Part shown: one piece after another, positions 56,941 through 64,000 of the stretch
Layout: every line of letters starts with the position of its first letter
Position numbering within the stretch: position 1 is the first letter of the stretch
Assembly: GCF_900116515.1 (NCBI RefSeq)
Contig: NZ_FPBA01000004.1
Location: 269,352 to 333,351 of the forward strand
DNA length: 64,000 bases
From: Geodermatophilus amargosae
Lineage (GTDB): Bacteria; Actinomycetota; Actinomycetes; Mycobacteriales; Geodermatophilaceae
Reading direction: 5' to 3'
Notes under the pieces: model-generated
Databases searched by the model: none
Told to the model about the DNA's origin: nothing
Seen by the model: the letters and a program-made list of their open reading frames with translations, nothing else
Program-made: the position numbers and the translations under genes

Positions 56941-57738
56941 TCACTGCGGCCCCTCCTCGACGGCGCGACGCACGTCCGCCTCGTCCGGAGGGCCGGCGTC
57001 GCGGCGCAGCCACAGGAAGAACTCGACGTTGCCGGCCGGACCGGGCAGCGGGCTGGCGACGACACCGGCGGTGCCCCAGCCGAGGTCGGCCGCGGCCGTG
57101 GCGACCTCGAGGACGGCGCCCGCGCGGGCCGCGGGGTCGCGGACGACGCCGCCGGAGCCCAGCCGGTCGCGGCCGACCTCGAACTGCGGCTTCACCATCG
57201 GGAGCAGGTCGGCTCCCCCGGTGGCGCAGGCGGTCAGCGCCGGGAGCACCAGCCGCAGCGAGATGAACGACAGGTCGGCGACCACGAGGTCAGCCGGGCC
57301 CCCGATCTGCTCCGGCGTCAGGGTGCGGACGTTGGTGCGCTCCAGCACCCGCACGCGCTCGTCGGTGCGCAGCGACCACGCCAGCTCGCCGTAGCCGACG
57401 TCGACGGCGACCACCTCCCGCGCGCCGCGGGTCAGGAGCACCTCGGTGAAGCCCCCGGTCGACGCACCGGCGTCCAGGGCGCGACGTCCCTCGACGGGGA
57501 CGGAGAAGGCGTCCAGGGCACCGAGCAGCTTGTGCGCGCCGCGCGAGACCCAGCGGTGCTCGTCGGGGTCGGTGCGCACCACGACCGGCGTGCCGGCCTC
57601 GACGCCGGTGGCCGGCTTGGTGGCCGCGCGCCCCGCGACGGCGACCCGCCCCTCGCTGATCAGTTCGACGGCGTGCTCGCGGGAACGGGCCAGGCCCCGG
57701 CGGACCAGCTCGGCGTCGAGTCGGCTGCGGCGCGGCAT
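56941..57738 (-). CDS. tlyA: TlyA-type 16S/23S rRNA 2'-O-methyltransferase
   Basis: A 265-aa protein with an N-terminal S4 domain (RLDAELVRRGLARSREHAVELI) and an FtsJ-like Rossmann domain with the SAM motif LDAGASTGGFTEVLL and RGAHKLL. In Mycobacterium TlyA methylates C1409 of 16S and C1920 of 23S rRNA and confers capreomycin sensitivity; that is known for the family. Its ATG overlaps the stop of the small upstream gene by one base (TGATG). Confidence 0.95.
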   Translation of the reverse strand: MPRRSRLDAELVRRGLARSREHAVELISEGRVAVAGRAATKPATGVEAGTPVVVRTDPDEHRWVSRGAHKLLGALDAFSVPVEGRRALDAGASTGGFTEVLLTRGAREVVAVDVGYGELAWSLRTDERVRVLERTNVRTLTPEQIGGPADLVVADLSFISLRLVLPALTACATGGADLLPMVKPQFEVGRDRLGSGGVVRDPAARAGAVLEVATAAADLGWGTAGVVASPLPGPAGNVEFFLWLRRDAGPPDEADVRRAVEEGPQ

Positions 57739-57968
57739 CAGAGCTGGTCGATCGTGCCGAGCTCGCGCGTGAGGCGGTCGTGCTCGGCCTCGAAGACGGC
57801 GACGTGCTCGCCGACCGGGCGCTGGGCGAGGTCGGCGAACCGCTCCACGACCTGGCCGGGAGCCGGATCGCCGACGGGGACGGCCGGCCGCGCCGGGCCC
57901 GCCGCGACGCCGCCGGGACCGGGCCGCGGCGGGCCCGGGACCGGGTGCGGCCGGCTCGGCTCGGTCAT
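57738..57968 (-). CDS. Small conserved protein upstream of tlyA
   Basis: A 76-aa protein: Pro/Gly-rich N-terminal half, then a helical C-terminal half (VVERFADLAQRPVGEHVAVFEAEHDRLTRELGTIDQL) that resembles small proteins in the same position elsewhere, such as Rv1693. Function unknown. It overlaps tlyA by one base, indicating coupled translation. Confidence 0.7.
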   Translation of the reverse strand: MTEPSRPHPVPGPPRPGPGGVAAGPARPAVPVGDPAPGQVVERFADLAQRPVGEHVAVFEAEHDRLTRELGTIDQL

Positions 57969-58140
57969 GGCGCTGGCCTCTCGGACGGGTGCGGGACACG
58001 GCCGCCGGACGGCGGGTACGGGGCTGCGGGCTGCTGCTCCCTCGGCTCGCGAGGGTACCGGCCGGTGACGACGGCGAGGGCCGAACCGAGGGACCGCGGA
58101 CGGCCCCGGCGGCCGCCTGGGCAGCCGGTGCCCGGTGCCC

Positions 58141-59265
58141 TCACCGGGCCGCCAGACTCCACTCGGCAAGCGCCCGGCGCGCCTCGCTGTCGGCGGCCTG
58201 CAGCTGCGCCGGTGCGCCCTCGGGAGCGCGCTCCCAGGCGGCCAGGCACAGGGCACGCAGCCCGTCGAGACCGTCGCCGGTGTCCCTGTCGTCCCCGGTG
58301 GTCCGCAGCTCGAGCGGCCCGCCGTCCCGGGCGGTGACCACCCAGCGTCCGCAGCGCCAGGCCTCCCCGTCTCCGCCCGTGACCGGTGGGTGCGGCACCA
58401 GCAGCCCGCCGGCGTCTGCGGAGATCAGGTCGGGCCGGTGCAACGGGCCGGCGGCCAGCAGCAGGGCCGGGTCGGTGACCCCGCTGAACACCAGCAGGCT
58501 CGCGGCACCGGACCGGTGGGCGCCCTCGATGTCGGTGTCCAGCCGGTCGCCGACCACCAGGGGGCGCTCGGCTCCCGTCCGGCGGACGCACTCGGCGTGC
58601 ATCGCCGGGTCCGGCTTGCCGGTGACCAGCGGCTCGCGGCCGGTGACCTCGCGGACGACGCGGACCATCGCCCCGTTGCCCGGGAGCGGGCCGCGCGGCG
58701 AGGGGATCGTCGCGTCGGTGTTGGTGGCCACGTGCCGGGCGCCGTTGCGGACGGCGACGACGGCCTCGGCCAGCTGCGCGTAGCCGACCTCCCGGCCGTA
58801 GCCCTGCACCACCGCGGCGGGGTCGTCCTCGGCCGTCCCGACCACGGTCAGGCCGGCCGCCCACAGCGCCGCCGCGACGCCGGGCCCCCCCACGGGAAGC
58901 ACCCGCGCGCCCGCCCCGAGCACCGCGGCGACGACCGAGGCGGCCGCCTGCGAGCTGGTGATGATCTCGTCGGGGGTGGCCGGGACGCCGAGCTCGGTCA
59001 GGTGCCCGGCCACCTCTTCCGGCGGGCGGGCGGCGTTGTTGGTGACGAAGCCCAGCCGCATGCCGCGCTCCCGGGCCGCGGCGAGCGACTCCGGGACGCC
59101 GGGCACCGCGTCCGGACCGACGTAGACCACGCCGTCGAGGTCGAGCAGCGCGACGTCGTGGACCTCGGCCGGCGGCCGGGCGCTCCCTGCCGCGAGGCCC
59201 GGCCGCCGTGCCGTGCCGTCGCCGGCCGCGCCTGTGCCGTCGCCGGCCGTGGCCGGGCCGGTCAC
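58141..59265 (-). CDS. HAD-superfamily IIA phosphatase (NagD-like)
   Basis: About 374 aa. HAD motifs are complete: LLDLDGVVYVG (nucleophile Asp), FVTNNA (motif II), TGKPDPAMH (Lys) and VVGDRLDTDIEGAHRSG (motif IV). The C2-type cap and a roughly 100-residue C-terminal extension are present. The homologous position in M. tuberculosis holds Rv1692, described as a glycerol-3-phosphate phosphatase, so that substrate is a reasonable guess. The GTG start overlaps the TPR gene by 4 bp. A GDGTGAAGDGT repeat marks the N-terminus. Confidence 0.92.
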   Translation of the reverse strand: MTGPATAGDGTGAAGDGTARRPGLAAGSARPPAEVHDVALLDLDGVVYVGPDAVPGVPESLAAARERGMRLGFVTNNAARPPEEVAGHLTELGVPATPDEIITSSQAAASVVAAVLGAGARVLPVGGPGVAAALWAAGLTVVGTAEDDPAAVVQGYGREVGYAQLAEAVVAVRNGARHVATNTDATIPSPRGPLPGNGAMVRVVREVTGREPLVTGKPDPAMHAECVRRTGAERPLVVGDRLDTDIEGAHRSGAASLLVFSGVTDPALLLAAGPLHRPDLISADAGGLLVPHPPVTGGDGEAWRCGRWVVTARDGGPLELRTTGDDRDTGDGLDGLRALCLAAWERAPEGAPAQLQAADSEARRALAEWSLAAR

Positions 59266-59693
59266 GCGGGCCCCCGGCCCGACGCCCGCCGGGCCCGGAC
59301 GCCCCTCAGCGCGCGGGCGTAGTGGGCCAAGTCCGGGCGCATCGCCACCGCCAGGGCGAGGTGCTCGGCGGCCAGGCCGAGGTCGCCGGCCCGGCTGGCG
59401 GCCAGGCCCAGGCCGAACTGCGCGTAGTCGTCGGTGGGGTTCACCGCGGCGAGCCGGGCGAAGCTGTCGACGGCGTCGTGGTACCGCCCGGCGTCGTACT
59501 GGGCGCGCGCGAGGGCCTCGAGGACGCTGCGCGATCCCGGCTCGGCCTCCGCCGCCCGGGCCAGCAGGGTCGCCGCGGCCGCGGGGTCCCCGCTGGCCAG
59601 CAGGTCCAGTCCGCGCCGGTACCACTCGTAGACCCCGCCCTCCGGGATCCCCTCCCCGGGCAGGTCGTCCTCGGGTGAGCCTGCTGTCGACAC
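59262..59693 (-). CDS. Tetratricopeptide repeat protein
   Basis: A 143-aa protein with about three TPR units (YEWYRRGLDLLASGDPAAAATLLARAA, then SVLEALARAQYDAGRYHDAVDSFARLA, then AQFGLGLAASRAGDLGLAAEHLALAV). Likely a protein-interaction scaffold. It is similar in position to Rv1691 and is the first gene of the HAD-tlyA operon. The GTG start at 59693 is chosen because the frame upstream overlaps the divergent DUF1015 gene. Confidence 0.85.
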   Translation of the reverse strand: MSTAGSPEDDLPGEGIPEGGVYEWYRRGLDLLASGDPAAAATLLARAAEAEPGSRSVLEALARAQYDAGRYHDAVDSFARLAAVNPTDDYAQFGLGLAASRAGDLGLAAEHLALAVAMRPDLAHYARALRGVRARRASGRGPA

Positions 59694-59795
59694 CGCCGTC
59701 CTCCCGCTCGTGTGGATCCCGTGCTCGCCCTCGGGCGGGCACCCGGGACCCGGCCGCCGCGGCAGCCCCCGGCCGGCGGCTCCTACGATCCCGTC

Positions 59796-61118
59796 GTGCA
59801 CTCGTCGTCGGCGGACACCCCGCCCCTCACCGCGACGGGACTGGACGTCCGGCCCTTCCGGGCGCTGACCTACCAGCGGCACGACCCCGGTCACCTGGCT
59901 CGTGTGAGCTCGCCAGCCTACGACCTGGTGACGCCGGACGGCCGTGAGCGCTTGGCCGCCGCCGATCCGCACAACATCGTCCGCCTCATCCTGCCGGGCG
60001 GCACGTCCGGACCGGGCACCGCCGGCTCCGCTGGGCTCCCCGTCGGTGCCGGCGAGGACACCGCGGCCCGTGCGGCGCGCACGCTGCGCGGGTGGGAGGA
60101 CGCCGGCGTGCTCGTCCGCGACGGCGCCCCGGCCCTGTGGCTGTACGAGATGCAGCCCGCCGAGGGAGCCGCCACCGTCGGGTGGCTCGGCGCCGTCGCC
60201 GTGGCGGCCGCGGGCGGGCGGGCGGTGCTGCCGCACGAGGACACCTTCCCGGCGGCCGTTGAGGGCCGGCGGGCGCTGCTGCAGGCCACGGCCACCGACC
60301 TCGAGCCGATCGTCCTCGCCCACGACCCGGAGCCGGAGGTCGCCGCCTTGACCCGCGCCGCATCGGCCGGCCCGGCCACCATGGAGCTCACCGACACCGA
60401 CGGTGTCCGCCACCGCCTCTGGCGGATCGCCGACGAGGACGTCCTCGGCCGCCTGCCCGAGGCCCTGGCCCGCACCGGAGCGGTCATCGCCGACGGCCAC
60501 CACCGCTTCGCCGCGGCGCGGGCACTGCACCGCACCCACCCCGACGGTGACTGCCGGGTGCTGGCGCTGCTCACGCCCATGGGCTCCGGCGGGCTGCGGG
60601 TCGAGGCGATCCACCGGGTGGTGCCCGACCTCTCCCTCGAGGCGGCCACGGCGTCCGCCGCCCGTGGGTTCACCGTCACCGAGGTCCCCGCCGGTCCCGA
60701 CCCGGACGCGCTCGCCGATGCCGTCCGCTCCGTGCAGGCCGGCCGGGAGGCACTCTTCCTGCTCAGCGACGGCCACCGGCTCGTGCGCCTGTCGGAGCCG
60801 TCGGCCGAGGTCCGGGCGACCGTGCCGGCCGAGGCCCCCTCCGCCTGGCGCGGCCTGGACGTCGTCCTGGCCACCACCGGCCTGATCGGGCACCTGTGGC
60901 GCCGGCCGGACGACCCGGCGTCGGTCCTCGTCGCCCACGACGTCCCCGAGGCCCTGGGCCTGGCCGCCCGGCGCAACGGGGTGACCCTGCTGCTGCGGGC
61001 GCCCTCCCCCACCGACGTCGCCGCGGTCGCACGGGCCGGTGCCCGGATGCCCCGCAAGTCGACGCTGTTCGTCCCCAAACCGCGGACCGGGCTGGTCCTC
61101 CGCCCGCACGCGGGCTGA
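59796..61118 (+). CDS. DUF1015 family protein
   Basis: A 440-aa protein of the DUF1015 family. The start (VRPFRALTYQ), SSPAYDLV and the family motif IADGHHRFAAARAL (about residues 232-245) are present. Some related proteins have been described as phosphotransferase-like HTH or L-serine-kinase-like enzymes, but a function here cannot be assigned. The GTG at 59796 lies 6 bp after TACGAT, a strong -10 element, so transcription probably begins at the start codon (leaderless). Confidence 0.88.
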   Translation: MHSSSADTPPLTATGLDVRPFRALTYQRHDPGHLARVSSPAYDLVTPDGRERLAAADPHNIVRLILPGGTSGPGTAGSAGLPVGAGEDTAARAARTLRGWEDAGVLVRDGAPALWLYEMQPAEGAATVGWLGAVAVAAAGGRAVLPHEDTFPAAVEGRRALLQATATDLEPIVLAHDPEPEVAALTRAASAGPATMELTDTDGVRHRLWRIADEDVLGRLPEALARTGAVIADGHHRFAAARALHRTHPDGDCRVLALLTPMGSGGLRVEAIHRVVPDLSLEAATASAARGFTVTEVPAGPDPDALADAVRSVQAGREALFLLSDGHRLVRLSEPSAEVRATVPAEAPSAWRGLDVVLATTGLIGHLWRRPDDPASVLVAHDVPEALGLAARRNGVTLLLRAPSPTDVAAVARAGARMPRKSTLFVPKPRTGLVLRPHAG

Positions 61119-61147
61119 GCCGCCCCGCACGCCCGGTCCGCCGCCGG

Positions 61148-61507
61148 TCACGCCGTCTTCACCGTCCCCCCGGCGCCGGTGCGCGGCACCTTGCGGCCAC
61201 GCCGGCAGTTGATCTCGCACACCGACGCCGTCCCGCCGGGGGTCCGCCAGAACCGCCGCTGCAGCGCCCCCTCGACCTCGACGACGTCCCCGGGCTCCCA
61301 GGCCGCGATCCGTCGCTGGAGGGCACGGTCGTAGGTGATGCAGGTCAGCACGTCCACCGACCGGCCCCGCGCCCTGGGCTCGGGCCGGCGCACCACCAGG
61401 CGGAAGGTCACCAGGGTGTCCCCGCTCGGGAGGGACCTCAGCTCCGCGGGGGCCGAGACCCGGCCCCGGAGCACCACGTCGTTCCGGTCGATCACTGCCA
61501 CGCTCAT
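61148..61507 (-). CDS. Accessory single-stranded DNA-binding protein
   Basis: A 119-aa OB-fold protein related to SSB (VVLRGRVSAPAELRSLPSGD, TFRLVVRRPE, VEVEGALQRRFWRTPGG). The acidic C-terminal tip that recruits partners in the main replication SSB is missing; the end is basic instead. So it is probably an accessory SsbB-type protein and not the essential SSB. It is convergent with the DUF1015 gene, with 29 bp between them. Confidence 0.85.
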   Translation of the reverse strand: MSVAVIDRNDVVLRGRVSAPAELRSLPSGDTLVTFRLVVRRPEPRARGRSVDVLTCITYDRALQRRIAAWEPGDVVEVEGALQRRFWRTPGGTASVCEINCRRGRKVPRTGAGGTVKTA

Positions 61508-61606
61508 GACGGCAGCCTCACCGAGCGACGGCGCCCCGGGAGCCGGGCGAGCGCTGCTGTGGACCGCCGCCCCTGGTGTGGACGGCGGCCGCGCAGTCGT
61601 CGGGGG

Positions 61607-63571
61607 TCACTGCTCGGGCTCGTCCTCCGTGGGCGGCTCGACCTCACCGAGCAGCTCGGCGACCTCCCGCTCGACGTCCTCGTCGAAGGCCAGGTCGAAC
61701 CCGGTCTCGTACTCCGCGTCGGCGTCGGCGTCGTCCTCGGCGTCGTCCTCGGCGTCGTCCTCGGCGTCGTCCGTGTCGGTCCCGTCGGCGCCCGCGTCCT
61801 CGTGGTCGACCTCGCCGACGTCCGCCGCGGCCGCGCGCCCGGTGGGGAGCTCGTCCGAGGCGGTGTCCGGGGACGTGTCCTCGTCCGGGACCGGCAGCTC
61901 CTCCTCGCCGAACGCGATGTCGTCCTCCTCCGGCGAGGCGGCGGCCACGGCGTCCAGCCAGGCCGCCGCGGACGGGTCGTCGGTCGCGATGAGCAGGTCG
62001 GCGTAAGCGGACGCCAGCCGGCGGGTGCTCTCGTCGGTCAGGTCGACCCCGGTCGGCGAGGGCCGTCCGCCGAGCGCGCCCTCGAGCACCAGGCGGGCTG
62101 CCGGCCCCTCGCCCAGGTCCTGCCGCACGCCGGCCTCGACCAGCTGCAGCTCCACGGTCTCGGCCCGGTCGGGGTGCTCCGCCAGTGCCTCGCGGACGAG
62201 CCGCAGCGCCACCTCGGGGCGGCCCTGCGCGCGCTCGCAGTCGGCCAGCACGGCGCGGTAGCTCTCGTCACCGCTCATGCGGCGGTAGGCCCTCAACTCA
62301 CGGGAGGCCTCGGCGTAGTCCCCGGCGTGGTACGCGGCAACACCCACCGCCTCGCGGACCACGGCGATCCGGGACGCACGGTCGCGTGCCGCCCGAGCGT
62401 GCGCCAGGGCCAGCTCCGGCTCCTCGTCGACCAGGTTGCCGGCGACGACCAGGTGGCGGGCCACGGTCTCGGCGTTCCGGGAGTCGAGCCCGCGCAGGGA
62501 GGCACGGACGGCCGGGTCCAGCTCGCGGGCGTCGGCCCACTCCGGGAGCTCGGGACCCGGCGGAACAGGGGGCGTGCGGTCGACGCGGGGCGGGCCCGCG
62601 GGCCGGCCCCTGCGGTCGTCGCCCGGGCGACGGTCGCGCCAGTTGCCGGCTCCTGCACGGTCGGGACGGCCGGCGGCTGCCGGGCGGCCCGTGCTGCGGC
62701 CGCGGTCGCCCGGCCGCTGTGCGGGAGGACGACCGGGACGACCGCCCGGCTGGTCGCGGTCCCCTGCAGGGGCACCGGGACGGCGCTCCTGCCAGGACCG
62801 GTTGCTGCTCTGCGGACCCGCACCCCGCCCGCTGCCGGCGTGGTCACCGCCCGGACGGTCCCCCGTGGATCGACGCTCGCGCCACGAGCCCTCGGGACGG
62901 TCGCCCTCCGCCGGCCGGCGGTCGCGCCAGGCGCCGTCCGTCCGGTCTCCCCCGGGACGGCGCTCGAGCCAGCCGCCGGCCCGGTCGTTCCCGGCCGGCC
63001 GGCGGTCGCTGCCCGCCCGGTCCCCGGCAGCAGGACGCCGGTCGCTGCCCGCCCGATCCCCGGAGGCGGGGCGGCGCTCATTGCCTGCCCGGTCCCCGGA
63101 CGCGGGACGGCGGTCGCGCCCGGCGCCCCCTGGACGCTCGGTGCCCGTGCTCCGGTCCCGCGACGGGCCCTCAGGGCGCTCGGCACCCGGCCGCCGGTCC
63201 CGCCACGTGCTCTGTCCGCGGTCGGCACCCGGACGGCGGTCGCGCCAGCTGCCCTCGGACCGACCACCGGCCACCGGACGGCGGTCCTGCCAGGAGCCCC
63301 CGGAGGGCTCGGCGCCGGGACGACGGTCCTGCCGCTCACCGCCGCGGCGGTCCCCGGCGACGGGACGGCCACTCCGCTCGCCGCGCTGACGATCGGCCCC
63401 CGCACCGGCGCCTGATCCGGGGTCACGACTCGCACCGGACCGCCGGTCGGCGCTCCCGCCGCGACCGGCGTAGCCGCCGGACCGGTCGTCGCGCCGCGGT
63501 CGTGCTCCACCGCGGGAGTCCTGACCGTCGGGGCGGCCACGCCCGGTGGAGCCACGTCGGGGAGAAGTCAT
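61607..63571 (-). CDS. TPR-like protein with long Arg/Gly/Asp-rich disordered arm
   Basis: About 654 aa. Residues 1-350 are low complexity, with dozens of imperfect DRRPxxGxR units rich in Arg, Gly, Asp and Trp, such as SWRDRRPGADR. The next 200 residues are helical repeats of TPR type (VEPELALAHARAARDRASRIAV onwards). The last 100 residues are strongly acidic, with DDAEDDAEDDAED runs. The basic arm and acidic tail could interact with each other or with RNA. It lies right downstream of the rRNA operon terminator. The ATG at 63571 follows GGCGACGAC with no clear ribosome site. Confidence 0.8.
   Translation of the reverse strand: MTSPRRGSTGRGRPDGQDSRGGARPRRDDRSGGYAGRGGSADRRSGASRDPGSGAGAGADRQRGERSGRPVAGDRRGGERQDRRPGAEPSGGSWQDRRPVAGGRSEGSWRDRRPGADRGQSTWRDRRPGAERPEGPSRDRSTGTERPGGAGRDRRPASGDRAGNERRPASGDRAGSDRRPAAGDRAGSDRRPAGNDRAGGWLERRPGGDRTDGAWRDRRPAEGDRPEGSWRERRSTGDRPGGDHAGSGRGAGPQSSNRSWQERRPGAPAGDRDQPGGRPGRPPAQRPGDRGRSTGRPAAAGRPDRAGAGNWRDRRPGDDRRGRPAGPPRVDRTPPVPPGPELPEWADARELDPAVRASLRGLDSRNAETVARHLVVAGNLVDEEPELALAHARAARDRASRIAVVREAVGVAAYHAGDYAEASRELRAYRRMSGDESYRAVLADCERAQGRPEVALRLVREALAEHPDRAETVELQLVEAGVRQDLGEGPAARLVLEGALGGRPSPTGVDLTDESTRRLASAYADLLIATDDPSAAAWLDAVAAASPEEDDIAFGEEELPVPDEDTSPDTASDELPTGRAAAADVGEVDHEDAGADGTDTDDAEDDAEDDAEDDADADAEYETGFDLAFDEDVEREVAELLGEVEPPTEDEPEQ
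61735..61770. repeat. Acidic 12-bp repeats near the 3' end of the TPR-like gene
   Basis: Tandem in-frame 12-bp units encode D-D-A-E on the minus strand. They create a low-complexity acidic stretch and are likely unstable in length. Confidence 0.7.
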
Positions 63572-63640
63572 GTCGTCGCCAGTACCTCGGTCGGGAGTGG
63601 GCGCTCGAGTGAGCGCCGGAATGGTGCCGGACACACAGAA

Positions 63641-63673
63641 ACGGGGGTCGGAGCCAATGGCTCCGACCCCCGT
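63641..63673 (-). terminator. rRNA operon terminator
   Basis: A perfect 15-bp inverted repeat (ACGGGGGTCGGAGCC and its complement) with a 3-base loop, 14 bp downstream of the 5S gene. On the minus strand it is followed by TTTCTGTGTG. It is the strongest hairpin I saw in the window. Confidence 0.9.
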
Positions 63674-63686
63674 TCCTGGATGGTTG

Positions 63687-63802
63687 TCCGGCGGCGTCCT
63701 ACTCTCCCACCCCGTCTCCAGGGCAGTACCATCGGCGCTGAGAGGCTTAGCTTCCGGGTTCGGAATGGGTCCGGGCGTTTCCCTCTCGCCATGGCCGCCG
63801 TA
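63687..63802 (-). rRNA. 5S ribosomal RNA
   Basis: About 116 nt on the minus strand. The 5' and 3' ends pair (GGCGGCCATGGCGAG with the distal GGACGCCGCC), and the conserved CCCGAACCCGGAAGCTAAG-like internal segment and GATGGTACTGCC loop are present. It follows the 23S gene by about 100 bp. The exact ends are approximate. Confidence 0.95.
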
Positions 63803-63904
63803 ACACTGTGAACGGAACAACCCCGGGCCCCGCAATGGCGGGGGGGTTGGTGCGTTCAGAACCGCACAGTGGACGCGAGACACCAACCTGCAGGCTGGAG
63901 GTGT

Positions 63905-64000
63905 GTGGTCAAGCCCTCGGCCTGTTAGTACCGGTCAGCTCCACACCTTGCGGTGCTTCCACTTCCGGCCTATCAACCCGCTGGTCTGGGCGGGGGCCTT
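63905..64000 (-). rRNA. 23S ribosomal RNA, 3' end (partial)
   Basis: The window ends within the 23S gene. The visible minus-strand part carries the conserved 3' end (ACTAACAGGCCGAGGGCTTGA). The rRNA operon continues beyond the window and is transcribed toward the TPR-like gene. Confidence 0.93.

Noticed and set aside
62400..63560. CRISPR-like repetitive block
   Set aside because: Repeats are imperfect, in-frame, variable in spacing and encode DRRPG-type peptides; there are no constant repeats with unique spacers.

Overview
The window is very GC-rich and gene-dense, and its core gene order is that of an actinobacterium: rRNA operon, TPR protein, HAD phosphatase, tlyA, nadK, recN, steA, steB, pyrG, NUDIX, xerD, parA, scpA, scpB, rluB, cmk, der. 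The same chain is known around Rv1691-Rv1713 of Mycobacterium tuberculosis. GC content, many GTG starts and likely leaderless messages suit a Frankineae or Geodermatophilaceae-type soil or rock actinobacterium, but that family placement is inference.

Region 1 (about 0.3-7.9 kb) is a copper-resistance locus. A minus-strand operon runs copZ, csoR, a secreted His-rich protein, copA (CPC motif) and a second P1B-type ATPase with a CPD motif. It is headed by two perfect CsoR-type inverted repeats. A small DUF6153-like membrane protein is divergent, followed by a truncated ORF.

Region 2 (about 8.04-22.38 kb) looks like a decaying genomic island in a tRNA-Pro gene. A partial tRNA-Pro 3' half lies on the left. 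An intact tRNA-Pro(GGG) and the C-terminal stump of a tyrosine integrase lie on the right. The cargo is carbohydrate-centred: a GT4 glycosyltransferase, two UgpC/MalK-type ATPases, a GH2 glycosidase, a complete sugar-binding-protein and two-permease set, galT, a broken galK, a GH43-like glycosidase, and remnants of a sugar isomerase and a zinc alcohol dehydrogenase. Together they suggest past import and breakdown of a galactose- or uronate-containing oligosaccharide.

Region 3 (22.6-43.8 kb) is the conserved core block: M1 peptidase, der, cmk, aroH, then rluB, scpB, scpA, an RHH-like protein, parA, xerD and ald, followed by NUDIX and pyrG. A xylose operon (xylA, xylB, an ABC ATPase and an aldose 1-epimerase, with a divergent ROK repressor) sits between aroH and rluB. 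Two secreted or membrane proteins of unknown function lie beside ald.

Region 4 (43.8-52 kb) is a tightly overlapping envelope operon: steA, steB, a MraY/WecA-like phosphoglycosyltransferase, a MurJ-like flippase, a GT4 glycosyltransferase and a large membrane protein with an alkaline-phosphatase-like ectodomain. It reads like a lipid-linked glycan pathway attached to the SteAB cell-separation module.

Region 5 (52-64 kb) holds a TetR regulator, an NPPY methyltransferase, recN, nadK, tlyA, a small conserved protein, a HAD phosphatase, two TPR-type proteins (one with a huge Arg/Gly/Asp-rich disordered N-terminus), a DUF1015 protein and an accessory SSB. It ends with a strong terminator, 5S rRNA and the 3' end of 23S rRNA, all on the minus strand.
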